Virus record (IMG/VR): IMGVR_UViG_3300030333_003234
Location: 1-22,254 of that record
DNA length: 22,254 nucleotides
Strand: one strand, 5' to 3'
From: a virus
Below are positions 15,771 through 22,254 of the stretch, piece after piece. Under the pieces are notes generated by a model, which saw only the letters and a list, made by a program, of their open reading frames with translations, searched no databases and had not been told where the DNA came from. How positions within the stretch are numbered: position 1 is the stretch's first letter; every line of letters begins with the position of its first letter. The translations under genes and the position numbers were made by a program.

Positions 15771-15837
15771 AGATGAAGAAAAACCACTTAAAAAGCAAAT
15801 TGCTTAGTATTTTTAATAAAAATAAAGGAGAGATTCA

Positions 15838-17982
15838 ATGCCATTTCAAATCAGCCCAGGCGTGAATGTTACCGAGAAAGACCTTACCAATATTGTTCCT
15901 GCCGTGGCAACAACTGTTGGTGGTATGGCGGGATATTTCCAATGGGGACCTTGCAAAGAGCGAGTTCTTATTGATAGCGAAAATAACCTAGTAGAGATTT
16001 TCGGTAAGCCTAACGACAAATATGCAGAATATTGGTGGACTGCCGCTAACTTCCTTGGTTATGCTAACGCACTCCAAGTAGTTAGAAAGGTAGACAGCGA
16101 TGCTCGTAACGCCGCTGTCGTTTCCCAATTAGGTAGAGGAGACGCCGCAGAGTTTAACCCAACTGCTGGAAAACTTAGTGCCACCTGTCTCATCGAAAAC
16201 AGCGATGATTATTACGATACAGTTGCAGGAGGAACACTTCCTGGCTTCAGTTCCACAGGTATTTCAGCAGACGCAATTGTCCACTGGGTAGCCAAGTGGC
16301 CAGGCGTTCTAGGAAACTCCCTTAGAGTTTCTGTATCTGACAAGCACGAAGTTGCCTTCACTGGTGTTTCCGCTGGTGCAGACTATATGGTAACAAACAC
16401 CGCAGGACCTGGTGGAGTAAGTGCCGCTAACGCAATTCAAGTTAGCCACAACCACCCAATTATCGGTGAAGTTGCAATTGGTGATGTCATCGGACTTGCA
16501 AATGCCGACTACACAGTAACTGGATTCAGTGGTTCAACCGCATCGAATGGTGTTAAGACAGGAATTACACTGGAAACCTTTGGTGCATATGACACAATTC
16601 TTCTTGATAAGAATGTTACTACCGCAGATGCAGGAAACGGTCTAACCGCAACTGTCAAGTGGAAGTACGCAGGTAACTTTGATAGAAGCCCTGACACTTC
16701 AACAGATGCTGCCAAATATGGAGCAGCCAACGACGAAGTTCATATCGCAGTTGTCGATGAAGACGGACTCTTCAGTGGTGCAAGAGGAACAGTCCTCGAA
16801 ACATTCACTGCTTCCAAAGCGAAGGATGCTAAGAAGTTCGACGGAACTGGTAACTACTATGTCACCGTTGTTAACGAAAACTCCAAGTACATCTGGTGGG
16901 GTGACCATCCAAATGCACTCAACATTTTTGGAGGAGCATCTGGAGAAGCCGAAGTTCAAGGTAGAGAATGGGGAGACTCCTTCTCCAATGTTGAACAAGG
17001 AATTACACAAAACTCCTACGCAGGTGGAACTTTCGAATCACTACGAAGAAACTTCTACGGTTCGTTTGCATTCGGTGAAGATGGAACTGGTATTACCAAC
17101 TCTTCACTATACACCGATGGTTACGAACTCTTTGCAGACGCAGAAACAGTTGATGTAAACCTAATCATTGGTGGACCAGCAGAAAGTACTCTTGCTGGAC
17201 AACTCATCGACCTTGCAGATGCTCGTAAGGATGTCGTAACATTCCTTTCACCTCTCAAGTCTGACTGTGTTAACAACAACACCACCACTGCAAAGCAGGC
17301 AGCAGTAGTTGACTACTACAACAACACACTCAACAAGTCATCCTCATACGGTGTCTTCGACAGTGGTTGGAAGTATCAGTACGACCGATACAACGATTTG
17401 TATCGTTGGATTCCGCTCAACGCTGATGTCGCTGGACTCTGTGCTAGAACAGAACAGACCAACGATGCTTGGTGGTCACCCGCAGGTTTCAACCGTGGAC
17501 AGATTCGTAACATTATCAAACTTGCGTACAACCCACGCAAGGCACATAGAGATAACCTTTACAAGAACAATGTCAACCCAGTCGTTGGGTTCCCAGGCGA
17601 GGGAACAGTCCTCTTCGGGGATAAGACTATGCAGAGAAAGCCAAGTGCATTCGACAGAATCAACGTGCGCCGACTCTTCATCGTTCTTGAGAAAGCAATC
17701 GCAACTGCCGCTAAGTACCAACTCTTCGAATTCAACGATGAGTTTACCCGTTCGAACTTCGTAAATATGGTAACTCCATTCCTACGAGATGTTCAGGGAC
17801 GAAGAGGTATCTACGATTTCCGTGTTGTGTGTGACGAGACAAATAACACTGGTGAAGTAATTGACCGTAACGAATTCGTTGCAGACATCTTCATCAAGCC
17901 TGCTCGTTCCATCAACTTCATTCAACTCAACTTCGTAGCAGTACGAACAGGTGTAGACTTCGAAGAAGTCGCAGGGGCGTAA
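15838..17982 (+). CDS. gp18: Tail sheath protein gp18
   Basis: The 714-residue protein starts FQISPGVNVTEKDLTNIVPAV and continues TTVGGMAGYFQWGPC, the hallmark of T4-like sheath subunits. The C-terminal third carries the conserved core: WKYQYDRYNDLYRWIPLNAD, then 'GLCARTEQTNDAWWSPAG', RGQIRN, LAYNPRKAHRDNLYKNNVNPV, GDKTMQRKPSAFDRINVRRLF and the final DIFIKPARSINFIQLNFVA. The middle part (about 100-340) is variable, Gly/Ala/Asp-rich and probably forms the surface-exposed domains. T4 gp18 has 659 residues, so the middle is enlarged here. Subunits polymerise around the gp19 tube on the baseplate and contract to drive DNA delivery. The strong AAAGGAG site 7 bases upstream fits a high-copy protein. 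gp19 follows after a hairpin. Confidence 0.97.
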   Translation: MPFQISPGVNVTEKDLTNIVPAVATTVGGMAGYFQWGPCKERVLIDSENNLVEIFGKPNDKYAEYWWTAANFLGYANALQVVRKVDSDARNAAVVSQLGRGDAAEFNPTAGKLSATCLIENSDDYYDTVAGGTLPGFSSTGISADAIVHWVAKWPGVLGNSLRVSVSDKHEVAFTGVSAGADYMVTNTAGPGGVSAANAIQVSHNHPIIGEVAIGDVIGLANADYTVTGFSGSTASNGVKTGITLETFGAYDTILLDKNVTTADAGNGLTATVKWKYAGNFDRSPDTSTDAAKYGAANDEVHIAVVDEDGLFSGARGTVLETFTASKAKDAKKFDGTGNYYVTVVNENSKYIWWGDHPNALNIFGGASGEAEVQGREWGDSFSNVEQGITQNSYAGGTFESLRRNFYGSFAFGEDGTGITNSSLYTDGYELFADAETVDVNLIIGGPAESTLAGQLIDLADARKDVVTFLSPLKSDCVNNNTTTAKQAAVVDYYNNTLNKSSSYGVFDSGWKYQYDRYNDLYRWIPLNADVAGLCARTEQTNDAWWSPAGFNRGQIRNIIKLAYNPRKAHRDNLYKNNVNPVVGFPGEGTVLFGDKTMQRKPSAFDRINVRRLFIVLEKAIATAAKYQLFEFNDEFTRSNFVNMVTPFLRDVQGRRGIYDFRVVCDETNNTGEVIDRNEFVADIFIKPARSINFIQLNFVAVRTGVDFEEVAGA

Positions 17983-18002
17983 TTAAAAAAATCTTGGTAT
18001 TT

Positions 18003-18028
18003 GGTGGGGTGGGTTCGCTCACCCCACC
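18003..18028 (+). terminator. Strong hairpin with TTCG loop between sheath and tube genes
   Basis: GGTGGGGTG (18003-18011) pairs perfectly with CACCCCACC (18020-18028); a G-T wobble and a G-C pair extend it to 11 bp closing a TTCG tetraloop (18014-18017). It lies 20 bases after the gp18 stop. No T-run follows on the + strand, so it is not a canonical intrinsic terminator. It may pause or partly terminate transcription, or protect or mark the 3' end of the gp18 message. A T-rich stretch lies on the minus strand but no gene is there to terminate. Confidence 0.6.
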
Positions 18029-18034
18029 TAAATA
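18027..18034 (+). promoter_or_regulatory. Possible late promoter octamer CCTAAATA before gp19
   Basis: CCTAAATA overlaps the 3' foot of the hairpin and ends 21 bases before the gp19 ATG, almost the same spacing as the octamers before the tailspike and gp13. It differs from TATAAATA at its first two bases. If used, gp19 would have its own late transcript independent of gp18. Ribosome site AAAGGAG follows at 18040-18046. Confidence 0.33.
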
Positions 18035-18055
18035 CTACTAAAGGAGATATCACAA

Positions 18056-18577
18056 ATGTTAAACGAATTTAAGTCACAAGCACTTCAGAATGGTGGAGCA
18101 AGAGGAAACCTATTTGAAGTAGAAGGTGCAATCGGTAACAACGCCGACGGCGGTCTTCTTAAGTTTATGTGTAAGTCAGCATCAATCCCTGCTTCAGAGA
18201 TTGGTGAAATCATCGTCCCTTGGCGTGGCCGTCAGTTTAAGATGCCAGGCGATAGGACATTCGGTGATTGGGAACTAACTATTCTCGAAGACGCAGAGCA
18301 TACACTTAAGGATAAGTTCGAAGCGTGGCACCAAACCTTCCAACATCACGCTGATAATGTTTCCGAAATTGGAAGCATCAATACACCTCTCTTCCAAGAC
18401 TGGAAGATTCACTGGTTGGATAGAGAAGGTAACCGTAAGAGAACTTATAACTTCGTCGGATGTTGGCCCAAGACCGTTGGTGCAATCGAAGTAGCCTTTG
18501 ATAATAACGACAACATTGCTGAATTCCCAGTAACAATGTCATACCAGTGGTGGACTTCGCCTGCAACAGATGGTTGA
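18056..18577 (+). CDS. gp19: Tail tube protein gp19
   Basis: A 173-residue protein, near T4 gp19 (163). Family signatures are the N-terminal LNEFKSQALQNGGARGNLFEVE, LKFMCKSASIPASEIGEIIVPWRGRQ (about 39-63), GDRTFGDWELTILEDAEHTLKDKFEAWH and the terminal FPVTMSYQWW. Hexameric rings of this protein stack into the tube inside the sheath, from baseplate to neck, through which DNA passes; the fold is related to Hcp of type VI secretion. It lies directly after the sheath gene, as in T4. A strong AAAGGAG ribosome site lies nine bases before the ATG. Confidence 0.96.
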   Translation: MLNEFKSQALQNGGARGNLFEVEGAIGNNADGGLLKFMCKSASIPASEIGEIIVPWRGRQFKMPGDRTFGDWELTILEDAEHTLKDKFEAWHQTFQHHADNVSEIGSINTPLFQDWKIHWLDREGNRKRTYNFVGCWPKTVGAIEVAFDNNDNIAEFPVTMSYQWWTSPATDG

Positions 18578-18607
18578 ATCTGACATACAATAGTAAAAGG
18601 ATATATT

Positions 18608-20143
18608 ATGCCAGTTGACTTTTTTGGATTTACTATTGGGAGAAAGAAAGACGCGGGTAAAGTTGGTTTAGAATCAACCATCCGTCGCCCTGTCTCATTT
18701 GTCCCACCTGATTTTGATGATGGTGCAACTACTATTGAGTCTGGCAATTTCTTCGGTCAGTATGTTGATTTTGATGGAAACATCAGAAACGATATTGACT
18801 TAATTAAACAATACCGAGCAATGTCACTGCATCCAGAAATCGATACAGCGATTGAAGATATTGTAAACGAAGCAATTGTTCAAGACGATATTAAGAAAAC
18901 CGTCGAGATGGATTTAGAACACGTTGACTTACCCGACAACGTAAAAGATAAAATGCAAAAGGAGTTTGAGCATATTCTTAAACTTCTTCATTTCAGTGTT
19001 CGAGGATATGAAATTTTCCGTAAATGGTATATTGACGGAAAATGCTATTTCCATATTGTTATTGATGACAAAAAGGAAAAATCAGGTATTCAAGAACTAA
19101 GACCTATCGATTCAACTTCTATTCGTAAGATTAGAAGAATAGACAAAGAAACTAATGACGAAGGAATCAAAGTCATTAAGGATGTCGAAGAGTTCTTTAT
19201 CTACACCGAACAAGACAGAGATGATAGATTGGGCGACCCAATGGCTGCTCAAGAGGGAATTAAAATTCACCCCGACTCAATCATCTATGTTACTTCGGGA
19301 ATGTTTGATATAGACAAGAAGAGAGTTTATGGGAATCTTCATAAGTGCATCAAGCCACTTAACCAACTTCGAATGATAGAAGATGCGGTGGTAATCTATC
19401 GGATTTCTAGAGCCCCCGAGCGCCGCATCTTCTACATCGATGTTGGTTCCCTTCCCAAGAACAAAGCAGAACAATATCTTCGTGATATTATGAATCGTTA
19501 TAGAAACAAACTAGTGTATGATGTAAACACTGGCGAAATTCGTGACGATAAAAAACATATGTCAATGCTTGAAGACTTCTGGTTACCTCGTCGTGAAGGC
19601 GGTCGTGGTACAGAAATCGATACCCTATCTGGTGGTGAAAACCTCGGAGAGATGGAGGATGTCGAATACTTCAAGAAGAAACTATATCGTGCATTGAATG
19701 TTCCAATTAGTAGACTCGAACCAGATAACGGTTTCAATATGGGTCGTTCTTCAGAAATCCAAAGAGACGAACTAAAGTTCTTTAAGTTTGTTGAAAAGAT
19801 GAGGCAAAAGTTTGCTGAATTATTCTTACAAGCACTAAGAGTACAACTCGTTCTTAAAGGAATTATGAGCGAAGATGATTGGCAGAAAATCAAAGACGAT
19901 GTAAAGTTTGACTTTGCAAGAGATTCATATTTTACCGAACTAAAAAACAATGAAATTCTAACAGAAAGAATGAATCTTCTTTCTTCTATGAATGAACATA
20001 TCGGTAAATACTACTCTATCGATTGGATTCGAAAGCATATTCTCCATCAGTCCGAAGAGGAAATCAAGCAAATGGATGCTGAGATTCAGAACGAAAGAGA
20101 ACAAGGACTTATTAGCACAGACGGAACAGAGGAGTACTATTGA
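18608..20143 (+). CDS. gp20: Portal vertex protein gp20
   Basis: The 511-residue protein (T4: 524) has all the characteristic blocks: an early DLIKQYRAMSLHPEIDTAIEDIVNEAIV, YEIFRKWYIDGKCYFHIVID, ELRPIDSTSIRKIRR, IYVTSGMFD, VVIYRISRAPERRIFYIDVG (ending about 280), KHMSMLEDFWLPRREGGRGTEI, LSGGENLGE and FNMGRSSEIQRDELKF. Twelve subunits form the ring at one capsid vertex that nucleates prohead assembly, docks the gp17 motor and later joins the gp13/gp14 neck. The start ATG follows AAAGGA (18596-18601) after a 30-base gap from gp19. The stop overlaps the next ATG (TGATG). Confidence 0.97.
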   Translation: MPVDFFGFTIGRKKDAGKVGLESTIRRPVSFVPPDFDDGATTIESGNFFGQYVDFDGNIRNDIDLIKQYRAMSLHPEIDTAIEDIVNEAIVQDDIKKTVEMDLEHVDLPDNVKDKMQKEFEHILKLLHFSVRGYEIFRKWYIDGKCYFHIVIDDKKEKSGIQELRPIDSTSIRKIRRIDKETNDEGIKVIKDVEEFFIYTEQDRDDRLGDPMAAQEGIKIHPDSIIYVTSGMFDIDKKRVYGNLHKCIKPLNQLRMIEDAVVIYRISRAPERRIFYIDVGSLPKNKAEQYLRDIMNRYRNKLVYDVNTGEIRDDKKHMSMLEDFWLPRREGGRGTEIDTLSGGENLGEMEDVEYFKKKLYRALNVPISRLEPDNGFNMGRSSEIQRDELKFFKFVEKMRQKFAELFLQALRVQLVLKGIMSEDDWQKIKDDVKFDFARDSYFTELKNNEILTERMNLLSSMNEHIGKYYSIDWIRKHILHQSEEEIKQMDAEIQNEREQGLISTDGTEEYY

Positions 20144-20862
20144 TGTCTAAGAACTTCAAAGATTTTATCAATGAAGCAGAAGAGAAGGCACCCGCTCCAG
20201 CGAAAGCACCAGAGCCAGAAAAGACTGCTGATTCTCCAGAGATTGCTTTAGACCCAAGACTAGAAAAAGAAGTCTACATTGACTCCTTTGAAGTTCAGGG
20301 CAAAAATGTTGTTATAAAGTCTTTGGGTTTAGGCCCAACGAAACCTGTTGTCGTTTATGTGGATGATAAGAGATGGGAAGTCTTCCCAGGTCCTCGAATT
20401 GCAAAAAGAGAGGCAAGAAGATATGTCAAGAAAATGGCAACTAAGTTAGAAAATCTTGATGTTGATTTTGAAAAACTTCTAGCAGAGTCAAATATCTACA
20501 ACAAACGAGAAGTATCGAAGTGGCTACAAAAGAACAAAAGAAAATTTGACAATAGCACAGAAGCGGCATTTGCAGTTGCTGACGAGTTTGGTATGGAAGA
20601 TGAACTTGAAGATGAAAAACATTGGATTTGGGATACTCTCAAGAAGATGTATAAAGAGTCATTCGATTTGGATTTATTCGTAGACAAACTCTTGGATGGA
20701 ACCAAGATTAAGATTGATGAAAAAGCGGCTAAAAATGTAAAACTAGTCTATGACCTACTGGACGAATCAAATAAAACGAAGTTCAGAGAGGCGTTTATTA
20801 TAAATAAAGAAAATCATAACAAGGTTATGAAATTCGTAGAAGAACAAACTAAAGGAATTTGA
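20143..20862 (+). CDS. Unassigned head-region protein with putative capsid-targeting peptide, 239 residues
   Basis: The start is ATG 20143, overlapping the portal stop as TGATG; a TTG one codon upstream is less likely. The first eleven residues, MSKNFKDFINEA, resemble the T4 internal-protein capsid-targeting peptide (MKTYQEFIAEA, from memory), and I-N-E|A fits the gp21 protease site (L/I)-x-E|(A/G/S). A second possible site is L-A-E|S near 113-116. An Ala/Pro/Glu linker (15-35) is followed by a predicted alpha/beta region (VYIDSFEVQGKNVVIKSLGL, then VVVYVDDKRWEVFPGPRIAKRE, about 44-90) and a helical C-terminal half. There is no membrane segment. The neighbours are all prohead genes, so it may be a core or internal protein packaged with DNA. 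I recognise no domain; the role is inferred from position and N-terminus. Confidence 0.72.
   Translation: MSKNFKDFINEAEEKAPAPAKAPEPEKTADSPEIALDPRLEKEVYIDSFEVQGKNVVIKSLGLGPTKPVVVYVDDKRWEVFPGPRIAKREARRYVKKMATKLENLDVDFEKLLAESNIYNKREVSKWLQKNKRKFDNSTEAAFAVADEFGMEDELEDEKHWIWDTLKKMYKESFDLDLFVDKLLDGTKIKIDEKAAKNVKLVYDLLDESNKTKFREAFIINKENHNKVMKFVEEQTKGI
20799..20806 (+). promoter_or_regulatory. Exact T4-type late promoter octamer TATAAATA
   Basis: TATAAATA lies in the last part of the 239-residue gene, 57 bases before the gp67/68-like ATG at 20864. It would allow separate late transcription of the small core protein and gp21. Being inside coding sequence, a chance occurrence is possible. Confidence 0.4.
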
Positions 20863-20863
20863 T

Positions 20864-21112
20864 ATGCCATATAGTGAAGATAAACCAATTACAACAAAGG
20901 ACGTAATCGACCAAATTGCGGCAAAAAATCTAGACGGTGCAAGAGATGGAATTCAAGATATTCTCTACAAGAAATCTGCTGAAGCAATGGCAGATAAGAA
21001 AGTAGATATTGCAAAGAGTATCGGAAACCCAGTTGACCCTCACGCAGATGTCATCGACGCACCTGTTACCGCCGACCCAGTTGATTACGAGCCTACAACT
21101 AGCGAGGAATGA
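20864..21112 (+). CDS. Prohead core protein, gp67/gp68-like, 82 residues
   Basis: A small acidic protein located between the portal region and gp21, exactly where T4 has genes 67 and 68. Residues 10-53 (TTKDVIDQIAAKNLDGARDG, then a block ending KKVDIAKSIGNPV) follow the pattern 'xxxLIDAIxxxDxxxAKxxFxxIMxxKxxExxxxKKxExAxxxF' that I recall from T4-like prohead core and scaffold proteins. The C-terminus is Asp/Pro/Thr-rich and probably disordered. Such proteins form the inner scaffold with gp22 and are cut by gp21. It starts one base after the preceding stop and ends one base before gp21. Whether it corresponds to 67 or 68 cannot be settled. Confidence 0.7.
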   Translation: MPYSEDKPITTKDVIDQIAAKNLDGARDGIQDILYKKSAEAMADKKVDIAKSIGNPVDPHADVIDAPVTADPVDYEPTTSEE

Positions 21113-21113
21113 A

Positions 21114-21767
21114 ATGAGACTAATAACAGAAACAACCGAAGATGTAAAATACATCGTTGAAGCAAATGAAGAAACTGGTAAGAAAAGCCACTTCATTGAA
21201 GGTATCTTTATGCAGTCTGAGCAGAAGAACCGAAACGGAAGAGTCTATCCCAAGAATACTCTTATGAAGGAAGTTTCTCGTTATACTAAAGAACTCGTTG
21301 AAAGCAAAAGAGCAATGGGTGAACTTGGTCACCCCGAAGGACCTACTCTCAATCTAGAGAGAGTTTCCCACATTATCACTGAACTTAAAGAAGACGGCAA
21401 TAACATTGTGGGTAAAGCAAAAATTTTAGATACTCCTTATGGGAATATTGTAAAGAACCTTATCGACGAGGGCGCACAACTTGGTGTTTCTTCTCGCGGT
21501 ATGGGTTCTCTCAAGAAGAACGATGATGGAGTCAATGAAGTCCAAGAGGACTTTATGTTGGCTGCTGTTGATATCGTTGCAGACCCTTCTGCACCAGATG
21601 CCTTTGTGAATGGCGTTATGGAAGGTAAGGAATGGGTATGGGAGAATGGCATTCTTCAACCTAGAGTTATTGAGCAATACAAGGAGTACGTCTTATCTGC
21701 AAAGGATAAGAACCAAATTGAAGAAGCCAAACTAATCGTATTCAAACATTTCTTGTCTAATTTTTGA
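21114..21767 (+). CDS. gp21: Prohead protease gp21
   Basis: The frame is open from further upstream, but the start is ATG 21114 (MRLITETTED), which matches the family and follows the previous TGA by one base after GAGGAATGAA. The 217-residue length is close to T4 gp21 (212). Motifs include FIEGIFMQSEQKNRNGRVYP, GELGHPEGPTLNLERVSH with candidate catalytic His73, and LGVSSRGMGSL with candidate Ser126 or Ser127; Asp153 or Asp157 in VDIVADPSAPDA may complete the site. The family (MEROPS U9/S80-like, herpesvirus-assemblin fold) cuts scaffold, core and capsid proteins at (L/I)-x-E|(A/G/S) sites during head maturation and then itself. It acts inside the prohead with gp22 as partner and main substrate. 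Confidence 0.96.
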   Translation: MRLITETTEDVKYIVEANEETGKKSHFIEGIFMQSEQKNRNGRVYPKNTLMKEVSRYTKELVESKRAMGELGHPEGPTLNLERVSHIITELKEDGNNIVGKAKILDTPYGNIVKNLIDEGAQLGVSSRGMGSLKKNDDGVNEVQEDFMLAAVDIVADPSAPDAFVNGVMEGKEWVWENGILQPRVIEQYKEYVLSAKDKNQIEEAKLIVFKHFLSNF

Positions 21768-21771
21768 AAAA

Positions 21772-21779
21772 TATACATA
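21772..21779 (+). promoter_or_regulatory. Probable late promoter octamer TATACATA before gp22
   Basis: It lies five bases after the gp21 stop in a 45-base gap and ends 33 bases before the gp22 ATG. It is identical to the octamers before gp13 and gp18. AAAGGAG at 21800-21806 is the ribosome site. A late promoter here would let scaffold, and probably the major capsid protein beyond the window, be made at higher level than gp21. Confidence 0.45.
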
Positions 21780-21812
21780 TAGTAGCATTTTAAACAGTCA
21801 AAGGAGATTCCA

Positions 21813-22254
21813 ATGTCCGACAAAGACATCCTAGAAACAGCAAGAGCCATACTTGAGAACGAAGAAGTTCTCGATGAGGTCGCAACCGATGAAGTAAAGC
21901 CCAAGAAGAAGGGTGCAACCAATGTTGACGCTGAAGGCGAAAAGCCAGAGGCATCACCATCCGTTAATACTGATAGCATTGAAGATAATGATATCTACCG
22001 AGATGCTGAAAGTGATAAGGGAGCAAAGGTAATTGAACCAGCCGCTGGTGACGGAGACGCCGCTAAGAACGCTGGAACAGTTGCAACTAAGCCATCTTCT
22101 GCTAAAGCAACTGCTGAAGCAATGGACGCTCTTTTCGGTGGCGAAGAACTATCAGAAGACTTCCGCAACAAGGCAACAACCATCTTTACCGCCGCACTTA
22201 GCGAGCGTGAAGAGGTTCTTCGTTCAGAGATTCAAGAGTCATTTGACGTTGCAC
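21813..22254 (+). CDS. gp22: Prohead core scaffold gp22 (3' partial)
   Basis: The frame is open from ATG 21813 to the right edge, 147 codons without a stop. It begins MSDKDILETARAILENEEVL and is acidic and Ala/Glu/Lys-rich, with a likely disordered stretch at about 25-95. From about 103 the block AMDALFGGEELSEDFRNKAT followed by TIFTAALSEREEVLRSEIQ matches the T4-like gp22 pattern 'ALF.GEELSEEF..KA..IFEAA'. gp22 is the main internal scaffold on which gp23 capsid protein assembles; gp21 later degrades it to peptides. The strong AAAGGAG six bases upstream fits an abundant protein. The remainder and probably the major capsid gene lie past the window's end. Confidence 0.92.
   Translation, partial: MSDKDILETARAILENEEVLDEVATDEVKPKKKGATNVDAEGEKPEASPSVNTDSIEDNDIYRDAESDKGAKVIEPAAGDGDAAKNAGTVATKPSSAKATAEAMDALFGGEELSEDFRNKATTIFTAALSEREEVLRSEIQESFDVA

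Noticed and set aside
15793-15805. Small hairpin AAGCA-AAT-TGCTT followed by five T as a gp17 terminator
   Set aside because: A five-pair A/T-rich stem with a three-base loop is too weak to call in A/T-rich spacer DNA.
21009-21113. Longer gp21 starting at 21009
   Set aside because: The extension overlaps the core protein gene in another frame and does not look like gp21; MRLITE at 21114 does.
1-22254. tRNA genes, CRISPR arrays, insertion sequences, homing endonucleases, host-derived metabolic genes
   Set aside because: I looked for these in the gaps and in the reading frames and saw none; the longest gap between genes is 86 bases.

Overview
The window is part of the late structural region of a tailed phage with a T4-type contractile tail, almost certainly a marine or environmental T4-like myovirus. 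The main evidence is the run of recognisable homologues in the canonical T4 order: neck gp13 and gp14, tail completion gp15, terminase gp16 and gp17, sheath gp18, tube gp19, portal gp20, a prohead-core gp67/68-like protein, prohead protease gp21 and scaffold gp22. All genes lie on the + strand, packed almost without gaps. The N-terminal wording of several proteins (large terminase, prohead protease, gp16 C-terminus, the first virion protein) resembles the cyanophage/pelagiphage type of T4-like phage more than enteric T4. I see no host gene, integrase, tRNA or metabolic gene, so the host cannot be named.

Positions 1-10096 hold a variable adsorption region: a large virion structural protein entering from the left edge, a 63-residue coiled-coil protein, and three large fibre/spike proteins. 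The two fibre proteins (2564-5371 and 5391-7766) share two modules, including the same C-terminal 'LINGxFxxWQR' domain; the second also has a phage tail-collar domain with a GHNHP motif. The third (7790-10096) is a predicted right-handed beta-helix tailspike with visible 22-23 residue rungs. Two small unassigned genes (10096-10910) close this region.

Positions 10956-22254 form the conserved tail/head assembly cassette. gp13, gp14 and gp15 finish the neck and tail. gp16 and gp17 package DNA through the gp20 portal. gp18 and gp19 build the contractile tail. gp67/68-like, gp21 and gp22 build and mature the prohead. Two unassigned genes interrupt the expected order: a 76-residue protein wedged by overlaps between gp16 and gp17, and a 239-residue protein between gp20 and the core protein. 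The latter starts with a peptide (ending FINE|A) that looks like a T4 capsid-targeting sequence with a gp21 cleavage site, so it may be packaged inside the head.

Control signals: octamers equal or close to the T4 late promoter TATAAATA precede several genes (TATAAATA before the genes at 10530 and 20864; TATACATA before gp13, gp18 and gp22; ACTAAATA before the tailspike and CCTAAATA before gp19). A strong 11-bp hairpin with a TTCG loop sits between sheath and tube genes. Strong AAAGGAG ribosome sites precede gp18, gp19 and gp22; many other starts overlap the preceding stop, suggesting translational coupling. The oddest sequence is a Trp/Tyr/Arg-rich stretch (15 Trp in 59 residues) in the first gene.
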